Part shown: positions 36,143 through 45,343 of the stretch, piece after piece
Numbering within the stretch: the stretch's first letter is position 1
Layout of the letters: each line of letters opens with the position of its first letter
Assembly: GCA_003963115.1 (NCBI GenBank)
Contig: RXJQ01000020.1
Location: 53,433 to 117,432, forward strand
Direction: 5' to 3'
Length of the DNA stretch: 64,000 nucleotides
From: Burkholderiales bacterium
Lineage (GTDB): Bacteria > Pseudomonadota > Gammaproteobacteria > Burkholderiales > Burkholderiaceae_C
Made by a program: the position numbers and the translations under genes
Notes under the pieces: generated by a model
What the model saw: the letters and a program-made list of their open reading frames with translations, nothing else
The model's database searches: none
Told to the model about the DNA's origin: nothing

Positions 36143-37483
36143 TCAGGCTGCGGCGGGTGGCTTCAAACGGGTGTCGATGCCATCGGCCGCGAAGCGGGCA
36201 CGCAGGGCTTCGATCTCGGCCTTGGGCGCACACAGCATCAAGTCCACGCCGCCATCCTGCCTCGGCGTGGGCACGATCAACAGCAGGCGTATGGTGGCCG
36301 GCGGCATTTCGTACCAGTCTGGCACACCCGTGCCCATGTCGACGTCGTACATCGGGAACTGCACGCAGTTGTTGAGGATCATGCCGCCCTTGAGCGTCTC
36401 GACCGTGGGCTTGAACAGCAGCCGCCAGTTGGCATGCTTTTGCCGGTACTGCTCCATGGTGGACAGCATCTTGTTCAGTGCCCCCGTGCTGACCTGATCG
36501 GAAGGCGCACGACACTGCTCGGCCAAGGATGTCAGGCTCTCTTGCGCGAGCTGCTGCTGCGTGTAGCGCGCCTCGGCATAGCACAGCGCATTGCCGAAGT
36601 ACTCACGCGGGATGCCCAGGCTGCGCTTGTAGCGCAGGTCCAGCACCAGGCCCACGCTGCGCACCACATCGCGTGGCATGGCCGGCGAGATCCCCCGCAT
36701 CACATAGGCCGTGGCCAATGACCCCACGCTCACGCCGGCCGCATCCGGTTGCTCGGCCTTGGCCTGCTCTTTCCACAGTGCCATGGTCTCTGCCGGGATG
36801 CGGAACAAGCCGCTGGACATGCTCAGCGTGCGCCAGCCCAGGCGTGCAAAGGTGCGAACCAACCTCCACATCGACGGCTTGGCCAACAGGTCGTAGGCAG
36901 ACGGGTCAGCGGCATCACGCCCAGCTTCGATCATCAGCTTGCGGTTCAGCTCTGGCGGTTTGATCTCCACGCCACGGCAAGCCTTGGACCACGCCATCAT
37001 GAAAGCCCAGAAGCTCGCGCCATCAAACAGCGAATGCGTGGCATAACAGCACAGCACCGCACCACCATCTTCATACTGGTGGACATTGACCTGCAGGCAA
37101 GGCACGTCGCGCCCCACCATGCGCCAAGGCAGCACCACCTTGACGAACTTCATGGTCTCCTTGCCGATGGGGTTGGTCTCGTCATAAGGCATGGGCCCCT
37201 GGTGGCGGTGCACGCGGAAATCAACGCCCGCGTCATTGCAGTCCATGTAGACATGGCCTTGCGCGTCCTTCTTGTAGCGACCGGCCACCAGGGGATAGAG
37301 CTTGAGCGCATCCGACAAGCCCCGCTCCATCTGCGCCAAGTCCAAGCCCTTCTTGTAGACCAGTACCAGCGGGAAATTGGCATGCGAGTGGAAGATGTCC
37401 AGCCCTGACAGATATTGGGGTGGTGCCGTGATCCCGGCGCGCACGCGCTTTTCCAGAACCAGGGTAGACCGCGCTTTGGCCAT
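36143..37483 (-). CDS. BAHD-like acyltransferase (transferase/condensation superfamily)
   Basis: The 446-residue cytoplasmic protein resembles the eukaryotic BAHD acyltransferases. It has the catalytic HxxxD motif as H150-SLF-D154 followed by Gly, an early LSGLDIFHSH segment and LSDALKLYPLVAGRY, matching the plant LSxLD and YPLAGR signatures, YFGNALCYAEA, and a DFGWG-like site reading D380-VDMG followed by TGVPDW. BAHD enzymes move acyl groups from CoA thioesters to alcohols or amines. Such proteins are uncommon in bacteria. A wax-ester synthase or NRPS condensation domain shares HxxxD but not these flanking motifs. Neighbours suggest an envelope substrate. Confidence 0.72.
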   Translation of the reverse strand: MAKARSTLVLEKRVRAGITAPPQYLSGLDIFHSHANFPLVLVYKKGLDLAQMERGLSDALKLYPLVAGRYKKDAQGHVYMDCNDAGVDFRVHRHQGPMPYDETNPIGKETMKFVKVVLPWRMVGRDVPCLQVNVHQYEDGGAVLCCYATHSLFDGASFWAFMMAWSKACRGVEIKPPELNRKLMIEAGRDAADPSAYDLLAKPSMWRLVRTFARLGWRTLSMSSGLFRIPAETMALWKEQAKAEQPDAAGVSVGSLATAYVMRGISPAMPRDVVRSVGLVLDLRYKRSLGIPREYFGNALCYAEARYTQQQLAQESLTSLAEQCRAPSDQVSTGALNKMLSTMEQYRQKHANWRLLFKPTVETLKGGMILNNCVQFPMYDVDMGTGVPDWYEMPPATIRLLLIVPTPRQDGGVDLMLCAPKAEIEALRARFAADGIDTRLKPPAAA

Positions 37484-37688
37484 GAAACGTCCGAAGGTAG
37501 TGTGTGATTCTCAGGTCGGCGCATTTTTCCAAAAATGCCAAAGCGACCGAGGGGGACTTTCCCGCCCCCTTATACGCGTGACGTTCTGGCGGGCACAGCC
37601 TGACCTCATGATCATCAAAGGTAGACTCGAATGGATGGTGCACATTGCATGCGTATGATCATTTCCTTTTTCCCGAAGGACGCGGGTT

Positions 37689-39467
37689 GTGTTTGAAAAA
37701 CTACTGATGAGCCGCTGGAGCATCTGGATTGCCGCGCTGTTGGGAATGCTGCTCACCCTGCCCGCCATGAACATGGGCCTGATGGGTGACGACTACCTTC
37801 ATTGGTCCTTGCTGACCGGCCTTGCGCACAACCCGCAGCCCGGCTCGCCCTTCGGCCTGTTCACCTTCGCCGATGGCAACCCTGTCCACAACCAGTTATT
37901 GATGGATTCCGGCAAACTTGTCTGGTGGGCCAGCGATACCCTGCGCATTGCATTTTGGCGCCCCCTGGCCGAATGGAGCCAATGGCTGGATTACCAGATT
38001 TGGCCTCATTCACCCCTATTCATGCATCTGCATAATCTGGCCTTATATGGCGTGATGATTGTGCTGGTCGGCAAACTATTCCTTGCGCTCGATAGCGATC
38101 GGCGCCAGGCCAGTTTCGCCACCCTGCTGTTCGCCGGCAATATGCTGCACGTGTTTGCCGTGGCCTGGCTGGCCAGCCGCAACCAGATGCTGTGCGGTAT
38201 CTGGCTGACACTGACCCTGCTGGCCTACCATCGGTGGCGCAGCGGCGCCTCGATGGTGTATGGCGTCCTGGCAGCCTTGTGCCTCGCACTGGGCCTGTTC
38301 AGCGCTGAAGCTGCCGTGCAGACCACAGGCTATCTGTTTGCCTACGCGCTGTTCATGGAGCCCGGCCAGCCACTGTGGCGCCGGCTGGCCGCCCTCTTAC
38401 CGTTTGCCGTGATCGTGCTGACCTGGAAAGCCACGCACGGCCATCTGGGCTATGGCAGCCTGGGCTCACCGGGCTATGTGGACCCGACCTCCAATATCGG
38501 TGGCTTCCTCACCAGCCTCATGCTGCGCCTGCCCGCGCTGATGCTGGCGCAGTGGTATGGCGTGTCCTCGCTGATGTTCGAGCAACTCAGCCGCAGCACG
38601 CAGATCATCTATGCCGCGTCAGGCGCCGTGGCCCTGCTGCTGCTGGCCCTGGCCATGCAAGGCCTGGGCGTGTTCCGCTCCCGCCTTGCGCGCTTCTATG
38701 GCCTGGGCTCGATCCTGGCCCTGGCGCCAGCCTGCGCGGGCTACCCCTTCGACCGCCTCACCATCAATGCCGACATCGGTGCCAGCGGCCTGCTGTCCAT
38801 GGCCTTGCTGACCTTGTGGCCGCAACGCAAGCAACTGCGCGGCTGGGCCATGGGCTCGGTCAAGTACCTGCTGCTGTTCATTGGCGTGGTGCATGTGCTG
38901 CTGTTCCCGCTGGGCAAGGTCGGCTCGTCCATCGCGATGAAGCCCATCAACACCTCTGGCGAAGCAGCTGGCCCACTGGCGTTGCCTCAGGCCCAGGGTG
39001 ACGAGCACTTCATGCTGCTCAATCCACCGTCAGGCGAAGCCATCTACTACTTCCCCGTGACGCGCCAGTTCCATGGCATGCGCAACCCCGCCACCATCGA
39101 CGCGCTGGGGCCCAACAACCAGGCCATGACCTTGAGCCGGCCAGATACTCAGTCTCTAAGAGTGAACGTGCCCGAAGGCTTCAAGGGCACCATCACCCGT
39201 GATGTGCGCCGCCAGCCTTTCAAGGTTGGCGACACCGCACGCATGGGCAACATCGAAGTCACGGTCGAAGCCATCACGCCTGAGCGCTTGCCGCAAACCG
39301 TGCGCTACCGCTTCCCCGACGACATCCAAAGCGCGCACTGGCGCTTCTTCGCCTGGCGTGATGATGGCGTGCATGCGGTGGATATGCCCCCCGTGGGTCA
39401 AAGCTTGGAGATCCCCGCCTACGATATTGGCAAAGTGGTGATGTACTACGCCAGCAAAAAGTCCTGA
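37689..39467 (+). CDS. Polytopic membrane protein, GT-C-like (copy 1)
   Basis: The 592-residue protein has about ten membrane helices followed by a ~150-residue C-terminal globular domain. Near the first helix it carries MNMGLMGDDYLHWS; an acidic pair in the first periplasmic loop is typical of GT-C glycosyltransferases such as ArnT and PMT that use polyprenyl-phosphate sugars. I cannot name the family with certainty. It starts at GTG 37689 with GAAGGA upstream; ATG 37707 is an alternative. A very similar protein is encoded at 40020-41822 on the other strand. The next gene overlaps its stop by one base. Confidence 0.75.
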   Translation: MFEKLLMSRWSIWIAALLGMLLTLPAMNMGLMGDDYLHWSLLTGLAHNPQPGSPFGLFTFADGNPVHNQLLMDSGKLVWWASDTLRIAFWRPLAEWSQWLDYQIWPHSPLFMHLHNLALYGVMIVLVGKLFLALDSDRRQASFATLLFAGNMLHVFAVAWLASRNQMLCGIWLTLTLLAYHRWRSGASMVYGVLAALCLALGLFSAEAAVQTTGYLFAYALFMEPGQPLWRRLAALLPFAVIVLTWKATHGHLGYGSLGSPGYVDPTSNIGGFLTSLMLRLPALMLAQWYGVSSLMFEQLSRSTQIIYAASGAVALLLLALAMQGLGVFRSRLARFYGLGSILALAPACAGYPFDRLTINADIGASGLLSMALLTLWPQRKQLRGWAMGSVKYLLLFIGVVHVLLFPLGKVGSSIAMKPINTSGEAAGPLALPQAQGDEHFMLLNPPSGEAIYYFPVTRQFHGMRNPATIDALGPNNQAMTLSRPDTQSLRVNVPEGFKGTITRDVRRQPFKVGDTARMGNIEVTVEAITPERLPQTVRYRFPDDIQSAHWRFFAWRDDGVHAVDMPPVGQSLEIPAYDIGKVVMYYASKKS

Positions 39468-40006
39468 TGCGCCAGATTCACCGCTGGATCACCCTTCCCG
39501 TCGCAGGCATGCTCCAGTTGCATGCCGCTCAAGCAGCCGATGCCGTCAGCCAAAACTGGACGCGATTGTTCCTGGCCACCTGCCAGGCCTTGACCACGCC
39601 AAGCAGAGACTTCACACCGGCTTGCAGCACGGGCCCCATGCAGGTCAAGCTGAACTTCGTCACACCCCATCAGAACGCCTTTTTGACCCTGGACACCCCG
39701 GTACCCAGCCTGCCCCAGTTGCGCATGCAGATCAGGGATAGCCGTCTGTTCAATGCCCAAAGTACTGTGCGCCTCCATGTCACGGCTGTGAATGGGCGCG
39801 ACATGACCGGCTCCTGTTCCCTGCGCAAGATGCCGGACAGCCGCCTGGTCCTGGCTTGCGTGATTGGCGACATCAAAGCTGCAACCTACACAATCCAGGC
39901 CGTATCACAAGACACCAGCCCGGCATTGGCCAAATCCATCTTCGATGACTACAGCACGGCCGCCACTGCCTTGAGCAGCGGCTCGGTCAGCGACAGCACG
40001 CATTGA
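39467..40006 (+). CDS. Small secreted protein of unknown function
   Basis: This 179-residue protein has a signal peptide (MRQIHRWITLPVAGMLQLHAAQA) and four cysteines in the mature part, two flanking the TTPSRDFTPAC region and two later (GSCSLRK, VLACVIGD), consistent with disulfides in the periplasm. I do not recognise a family. The start codon overlaps the stop of the upstream membrane protein (TGATG), so the two are translationally coupled and likely work together. Confidence 0.75.
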   Translation: MRQIHRWITLPVAGMLQLHAAQAADAVSQNWTRLFLATCQALTTPSRDFTPACSTGPMQVKLNFVTPHQNAFLTLDTPVPSLPQLRMQIRDSRLFNAQSTVRLHVTAVNGRDMTGSCSLRKMPDSRLVLACVIGDIKAATYTIQAVSQDTSPALAKSIFDDYSTAATALSSGSVSDSTH

Positions 40007-40019
40007 GCAGCGCCAGGTC

Positions 40020-41822
40020 CTATTTCCCTTTCAAGCGCCCCGCCACCATCTTGCCCAAGTCTACCGCATCCAGGTGAACCGACTGTCCCACTGCGGGCAG
40101 TTCGAACGGTGCATAGCCCGTATCCTTCCAGGCATAGAACTGCCATTGCGGATCGTTCATCGATGCTGGGAAGTGAAAGCGCACCTTGCTGGGCAACTGG
40201 CCTGGCGTGGTCACGGCCAGCACCTCGACGTGGATAGCGCCCATGGTCGCGGTGTCACCCACCTTGAAGGGCTGCGTCACCTCATCTCGGGCCATGGTGG
40301 ACTTGATGCCCTCGGGCAATGCCAGATCCAGCGTGGCCTCATCCACCCGTGTGAGCGTCATGGCCTTGTTGCCCGTGGCCAGTGCCTGCATGGACTGAGG
40401 GTTGGCCATGCCCGCAAAGGTGCGCGCCAGTGGGTAGTAGTACACCAGTTCAGCAGCAGGCGGGTTCACGAGAATCAGATGGGCGGCCTTGAGTTGACGC
40501 GCATCGGGCAAGGAGGTGGGCTCACCCACCGTGGTCGGCCACAACAAGCCTTTGAGCAAGACCGACGAGGCCAGCGAGGCCACCGGGAACAGCACCAGAT
40601 GGATGGCCGCCATGGCATACAGCACCCATTTGGCGCCACCCAGCAGCCAGCCCTTGAACTGATCACGCCGAGCCCAGACGTGGCACAAGACAATGGCCAG
40701 GAAGCCACTCATGCCGATGTTGGAGTTGAGCACCAGGCGGTCCATGGTCAGGGTGGCGCAGGCCGGCACCAGCACGAACAACGAGCCCAGCAGGTAAAAG
40801 CGCACCAGCGGCGAAACAAGCGCGCCCAGGCGATGGATGAGCAGCCCCAAGCCAGACAGCACCACAATGGCCGTCACGGCATAGGCCACTTGGGTTGGGT
40901 GGGGCAACTGCTCGAACACGCCCGTCGAGGCGCCGAACCACTGCGCCATCATCAGGGCTGGCAGCCGCAGCACCAGGCTCTGCGCGAAACGAGGCAGGTG
41001 CGAAGCCGGGTCGATATAGGCCGGCGAGGCAAAGCTGCCATAGCCCATGTGACTGTGAACGGCCTTCCACACCAGCACGATGAGGACGAAAGGCAGCAGG
41101 GCCAAGGCGCGTGACCACAGCGACCGCCCGCGCTCCATCGTGACCACATAGGCCACCATATAGCCCACCGTGGCGATGGCCGCCTCGGCCGTGAGCAAGC
41201 CCACGGCCAGCGTGACCGCAGCCCACCAGGCGTGCTTCACGCCACGGCCTTGGCGCCAGGCGTGGAAGGCGCAAAGCGACAAGGCCAGCAGCACTCCCGA
41301 GATCATCTGGTTGCGTGCCGACAGCCAGGCCACCGCGAACACATGCATCACATTGCCGGCAAACAGCCAGGTCGCCAGGCGGCTGACCGCAGGGTCGGCA
41401 TCAGGATCCAGCTGCCGGTACAAGCGGCTCAGCATGTAGACCAAGAGGCCGTACCACAGCAAGTTGTGGACATGCATCAGCAAGGGCGAGTCTGGCCAGA
41501 ACCGGTAGTCCAGCCACAGCGACATCTCGGACAGCGGCCGCCAGAATGACAGGCGCAGATCGTTGGAGCCCCACCAGATCAGGCGCCCCGAGTCTTTGAG
41601 CGCCTGGTTGTGCGCCGGGTCGCCATCAAAAAAAGTGAAGAGCCCCCAATGCGAGCCGGGCTGGGCGTTGTGCATCTGCCCGGTCATGATGGACCAGTGG
41701 ATGTAGTCGTCGGCCACGAGCCCGATGTTCATGGCCGGGGCCATCAACAGCATGCCCAGCAGTACCAGTGCAGGCACGCACCAGCGGCTGGCCCAGAAAC
41801 GGTGCCACATGGCGCGGCTCAC
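40020..41822 (-). CDS. Polytopic membrane protein, GT-C-like (copy 2)
   Basis: The 600-residue protein is a close paralogue of the one encoded at 37689-39467: over about 95 residues starting at MNIGLVADDYIHWS roughly two thirds are identical by eye, and the C-terminal domains also align (YYYPLARTFAGMANPQ, GTITRD/STMARD, PFKVGDTA). About ten helices are followed by the globular domain. It starts at GTG 41822 or ATG 41810. It is transcribed after the methyltransferase-like gene with a 9-base gap and faces copy 1. Confidence 0.75.
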   Translation of the reverse strand: MSRAMWHRFWASRWCVPALVLLGMLLMAPAMNIGLVADDYIHWSIMTGQMHNAQPGSHWGLFTFFDGDPAHNQALKDSGRLIWWGSNDLRLSFWRPLSEMSLWLDYRFWPDSPLLMHVHNLLWYGLLVYMLSRLYRQLDPDADPAVSRLATWLFAGNVMHVFAVAWLSARNQMISGVLLALSLCAFHAWRQGRGVKHAWWAAVTLAVGLLTAEAAIATVGYMVAYVVTMERGRSLWSRALALLPFVLIVLVWKAVHSHMGYGSFASPAYIDPASHLPRFAQSLVLRLPALMMAQWFGASTGVFEQLPHPTQVAYAVTAIVVLSGLGLLIHRLGALVSPLVRFYLLGSLFVLVPACATLTMDRLVLNSNIGMSGFLAIVLCHVWARRDQFKGWLLGGAKWVLYAMAAIHLVLFPVASLASSVLLKGLLWPTTVGEPTSLPDARQLKAAHLILVNPPAAELVYYYPLARTFAGMANPQSMQALATGNKAMTLTRVDEATLDLALPEGIKSTMARDEVTQPFKVGDTATMGAIHVEVLAVTTPGQLPSKVRFHFPASMNDPQWQFYAWKDTGYAPFELPAVGQSVHLDAVDLGKMVAGRLKGK

Positions 41823-41831
41823 CGTGCCTGA

Positions 41832-42434
41832 TCAGTAGACAAAGGGGATGAGGCGCTTGCGCGACTTCTTGAACTGCGTGTAGGACTCGCCCAGTGCGGA
41901 TTCGAGCGCCACCTCTTCCACCTCGATGCGGTAGATGTAGATGGCCCAGGAGCCCACGATCATCACGATCAGGCTGGCCCAGTTGCTCAGGGCCAGGCCC
42001 AGGCCCGCCAATGTCATCAAGGCCCCCAGGTAGGAGGGATGGCGCAGCCACTTGTAGGCGCCCTGGTCGATCACGCGGTGGTCGTTGGCGATGGTCACGG
42101 TGGGCGTGAAGAAGGCGCCCAGCACACGCCAGCAATGCATGCGCAGCAGCATGCCACCCACAATCAAGGCCACGCCGGTGTAGAACATGGGCACGCCCTG
42201 CGCTTCAGGCACGCCCCATTGCTGGTAAGCCGCCAGCAGGAAGGCCGCGACTTGCAGCACGCCCGAGCCAACCGAAATCACCAGGCCCGAGTAGCGGTCA
42301 GCACCATCGTGCCCCGCCATCCGCTTCATCTTGCTGCGGTGCTGGATGCTTTCCATGGTGTAGGCCCAGATCAGAACGCCCCAGAACACGATGGCATACG
42401 GAAACTTGAAAACGAGCAGGGAGGCGAAATCCAT
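41832..42434 (-). CDS. Isoprenylcysteine-methyltransferase-like integral membrane protein
   Basis: The 200-residue protein has four to five membrane helices and the ICMT/PEMT signature: VIDQGAYKWLRHPSYLGALM, then EEVALESALGESYTQFKKSRKRLIP. Family members methylate lipids, isoprenoid or small hydrophobic substrates with S-adenosylmethionine in the membrane; the bacterial target is usually unknown. ATG 42434 is chosen because the frame upstream has no family similarity. It is followed at once by the GT-C-like gene, which suggests a shared lipid-linked substrate. Confidence 0.85.
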   Translation of the reverse strand: MDFASLLVFKFPYAIVFWGVLIWAYTMESIQHRSKMKRMAGHDGADRYSGLVISVGSGVLQVAAFLLAAYQQWGVPEAQGVPMFYTGVALIVGGMLLRMHCWRVLGAFFTPTVTIANDHRVIDQGAYKWLRHPSYLGALMTLAGLGLALSNWASLIVMIVGSWAIYIYRIEVEEVALESALGESYTQFKKSRKRLIPFVY

Positions 42435-42553
42435 GGCGACTACGGCATGTTTGATGTCGGGCGTATTCTCCCAGAGCCCTGTCTTGCAACCGAGAGGAGT
42501 TTCCCGCCCCACGAAAGCGGGGGCATCGCCCGACACAGGCAGCCATCCGTGCT

Positions 42554-45244
42554 TCAGTTGGCATCCTGGCGCGGCGCCATCCGCAATTCGATGTCCTGAC
42601 CAGACAGGAACTCACCGTCTCCAGGGATATCCAGAGGCTTGGCCAGGTTGCCAGACAGGTGCAGCTTGCGTGCTTGCTCAGGCGCGATCCGCAAGGTGGC
42701 ATGGCCAGGCGTCACCTGGTGCAGCAGGTAGTAACCATCGGCTGAACTTCTGGTGCTGGCCAGGACCTCGCCTTGCTCGTTGACCAGCTCCAGCCGGGCA
42801 TCGCCAATGCCGCGCCGGTGTCCTTGCTCGTCCACCAGGTAGACCGTGCCTTCGACCTCGGCCGTGTAGATCACCGGGAAATCGATCGCCTGCACCAGCC
42901 CTGGCCTGGGCAACACGCGCACGCCCTTGCGTTCGGGCTTCCATTGCGGATCCTCCAGGGTGCTAGGGTCCAGGGCGATGTCGGTGTACTGGCCTGGCGT
43001 CAGGCGGTTGATGAAGGCCGTGCCATTGTGGTCGGTGCGCGCCGGATAGCGGCCACCGTTGCCGACGAAGAAGCCCGCATTGGGCACGGCCTCTTCACCC
43101 GGATCGCGCACACCGTTCATGTTTTTGTCGACAAAGGCCTGCACCGAGGCCGCGCCGCTGCCGGCCAAAGGTTGGGCGTCGGCAAACCACTTGCCCGTGC
43201 GTGGATCACGGCCCAGCGCCATGAAGAGCTGGATGCCGATGGTCAACTCATGCCGGGTCGAATAGCCCGCGCTCAGCGCCGCTGCGAAACCACCGAAGCT
43301 CTTGCTCAAGCCCGCCGAGAACTGCGTGCTGCCCGACACCGTGCTGTGCAACACGCCACCGTTGACACGGTAGCCCGCCGCCAGACTGTGGTCGGCCGTG
43401 ATGGCCAAGGTGCGCAGTGACGCAGCCGGACGCAGGCCGTAGTCCATCTGGGCATTGAGACCCACATCAACCACGCGGCGGCTGAGCTGCAAAGTGCCAT
43501 CCAGTGCCACCTGCTGCAAGGCGCGCTGCCATCTCAGGCTGTTGGACATGGCCGTGTCCCACAGCTGGGTTGACAGGCGGCCGGCCATCACGATGCTGTC
43601 CGAGCCGGATTGGCGCACGTCGCGCGTGGCTTCCAATGCCATGGCGATGGGTGCATGGTCTTCCATGGGCATCGAGCCATTGAGCATGAGCTTGTCGCGG
43701 CGGTGCAGGCTGTCGGTGCTGGCGTCGTACCACTCGCTGACGAAACGCTGGTTGCGCTGCACATGCTCGGCCGCCACGGCGCAACGCCCGATACGGGTGC
43801 GAACACTGGCATCGGCCAGCAAGCCGCCTTGTGGCCCATGGATCAGCTGGGTATCGACGATGAGGCCATCCCAATAAGCCCGCAAGCCCGACTGGGCATA
43901 GAACGCCGCGTCACCCAGCTCGCTCGCGGGCTTGTTCACCAGCCCCAAGTTGGCCGACAGCACGCGTGTCAGGCCCAGATCGAACTGGGCCACGTTCAAG
44001 GCGCCATTGCCTGTTTGCTGGTGCGCCAGGGCATAGAAGAACTCACCAGGCCTGACCACGGACTGGTCCAGCAGGAAGCTTTGCTTTTCGACCTTGACCT
44101 GCCCCAGCGGCCCATTGAAGACCAGGCGAAACTCGTTGGGCCCGAATGACAAGGGCAGATCGTCGAAGGCATAGCGGCCATCGGCACTGGCCGGCTGGTA
44201 ACCAACCAGGGCATCGTTGTAGTAGAGGGTGACGTCCCAGCCCGGCGGCAGATCGCCGCGGATGCTGTGGCGATCGAAGTTGCTAGGCTGGCTCAAGGGC
44301 CGGTTGCTGGCCACGACACCCATACCGCCCTGCCCGCTGAGCAGCACATTGGGCACACTGGGCACCACCACATGGCCCAGCTCCACGGCGCGCGCCTGCA
44401 TCGGGCCCAGCATCGCACCATCGGGGTCATTCCGGGCCAGGGTCATGCGCACATCGGGCAGAGGCTTGTCGCGCGAGGCGCTGACATAGGCCGAGGCCTC
44501 CATGCCAAGCAGGTCTGTGGTCACGTAGGCCGCATAGGCCGTCTTGTATTGCGAGGACGCGCGGCCCAAGCGTGCGTCGCTGCCCAAGGCCTGGTCAATG
44601 AACGGTGCGCTGGCCAGGGCATAGGGCGCCGTCAAGCTCTCATAGGCGGGGTCTCGCACCGTGGACGTGCCCAAGCCGCCACGAGGTGCTCCAAACTGCT
44701 CGCGTTGCAAACGCTCCTGCATGGGCAACTTGATCTTGGGCTTGATGCGCAACTGCAGGGTTGGCAGATCGACCACGAAGTCGATGGACAGCCATTGGCT
44801 GAGCACTTTCCCATCGACGTAGATGTCCTCATCCAGCACCTGCACGGTACCAGGCGCCACGGCCTGTTCACGACCTTGGACATTGACCAGGGCGTGTGCC
44901 ACGCTGAGCCCGAACAGCTTGTCCTCGCGAACAACGAAGCCGCTGGCCTGACCAGCTTGTGCGTCCACCGTGATGGCCAGCGTCAGTAGCCGAGCCAGCT
45001 CCCCAAGCGGCAACAGAACGTGTGCACCATCCTCATCCTGATAGGCAGTAAGGCTGTCAGACAGCACCCGTCCATCCAGCACGGCTTCGAGCACGATGGC
45101 ATTGCGCTCCACCTTGCTGGCGTTGTAGAGCTTGGTCTGATCGCGCAGATCAGCACGTGCAGGCTGCACCCATGCCATCAGGCAAAGGGCAGCCAGTACG
45201 GCAAGCAACAGGCGCAAGCAGCCAAACAAATACAACGGGCGCAT
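42554..45244 (-). CDS. Outer-membrane usher protein of a DUF4402-type fimbria
   Basis: The 896-residue protein has a signal peptide (ending AWVQPARA), an N-terminal chaperone-binding region, a long beta-barrel region with the usher phrase IRGDLPPGWDVTLYYNDALVGYQPA and DLPLSFGPNEFRLVFNGPLGQ, and C-terminal carboxypeptidase-regulatory or SdrD-like beta domains (DKNMNGVRDPGEEAVPNAGF, then LVDEQGHRRGIGDARLELVNEQG). It exports and assembles pilus subunits across the outer membrane. It follows the chaperone gene in the usual order. It most resembles the alternate or archaic chaperone-usher branch and not the FimD type. Confidence 0.85.
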   Translation of the reverse strand: MRPLYLFGCLRLLLAVLAALCLMAWVQPARADLRDQTKLYNASKVERNAIVLEAVLDGRVLSDSLTAYQDEDGAHVLLPLGELARLLTLAITVDAQAGQASGFVVREDKLFGLSVAHALVNVQGREQAVAPGTVQVLDEDIYVDGKVLSQWLSIDFVVDLPTLQLRIKPKIKLPMQERLQREQFGAPRGGLGTSTVRDPAYESLTAPYALASAPFIDQALGSDARLGRASSQYKTAYAAYVTTDLLGMEASAYVSASRDKPLPDVRMTLARNDPDGAMLGPMQARAVELGHVVVPSVPNVLLSGQGGMGVVASNRPLSQPSNFDRHSIRGDLPPGWDVTLYYNDALVGYQPASADGRYAFDDLPLSFGPNEFRLVFNGPLGQVKVEKQSFLLDQSVVRPGEFFYALAHQQTGNGALNVAQFDLGLTRVLSANLGLVNKPASELGDAAFYAQSGLRAYWDGLIVDTQLIHGPQGGLLADASVRTRIGRCAVAAEHVQRNQRFVSEWYDASTDSLHRRDKLMLNGSMPMEDHAPIAMALEATRDVRQSGSDSIVMAGRLSTQLWDTAMSNSLRWQRALQQVALDGTLQLSRRVVDVGLNAQMDYGLRPAASLRTLAITADHSLAAGYRVNGGVLHSTVSGSTQFSAGLSKSFGGFAAALSAGYSTRHELTIGIQLFMALGRDPRTGKWFADAQPLAGSGAASVQAFVDKNMNGVRDPGEEAVPNAGFFVGNGGRYPARTDHNGTAFINRLTPGQYTDIALDPSTLEDPQWKPERKGVRVLPRPGLVQAIDFPVIYTAEVEGTVYLVDEQGHRRGIGDARLELVNEQGEVLASTRSSADGYYLLHQVTPGHATLRIAPEQARKLHLSGNLAKPLDIPGDGEFLSGQDIELRMAPRQDAN

Positions 45245-45343
45245 GTGAGCCTGGCCAGACGGCCATTCCATTCATGGGTGTTGAAGGACGGCGAGCAGCA
45301 AGCGGGGCGGAATGCGCGCCCACCCCTCAGGTGCATCAGCGCG

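Noticed and set aside
36143..37483. NRPS condensation domain or wax-ester synthase
   Set aside because: HxxxD alone would fit, but the LSxLD, YPLxGR and DFGWG-like segments fit BAHD better, and no carrier protein or NRPS genes are near.
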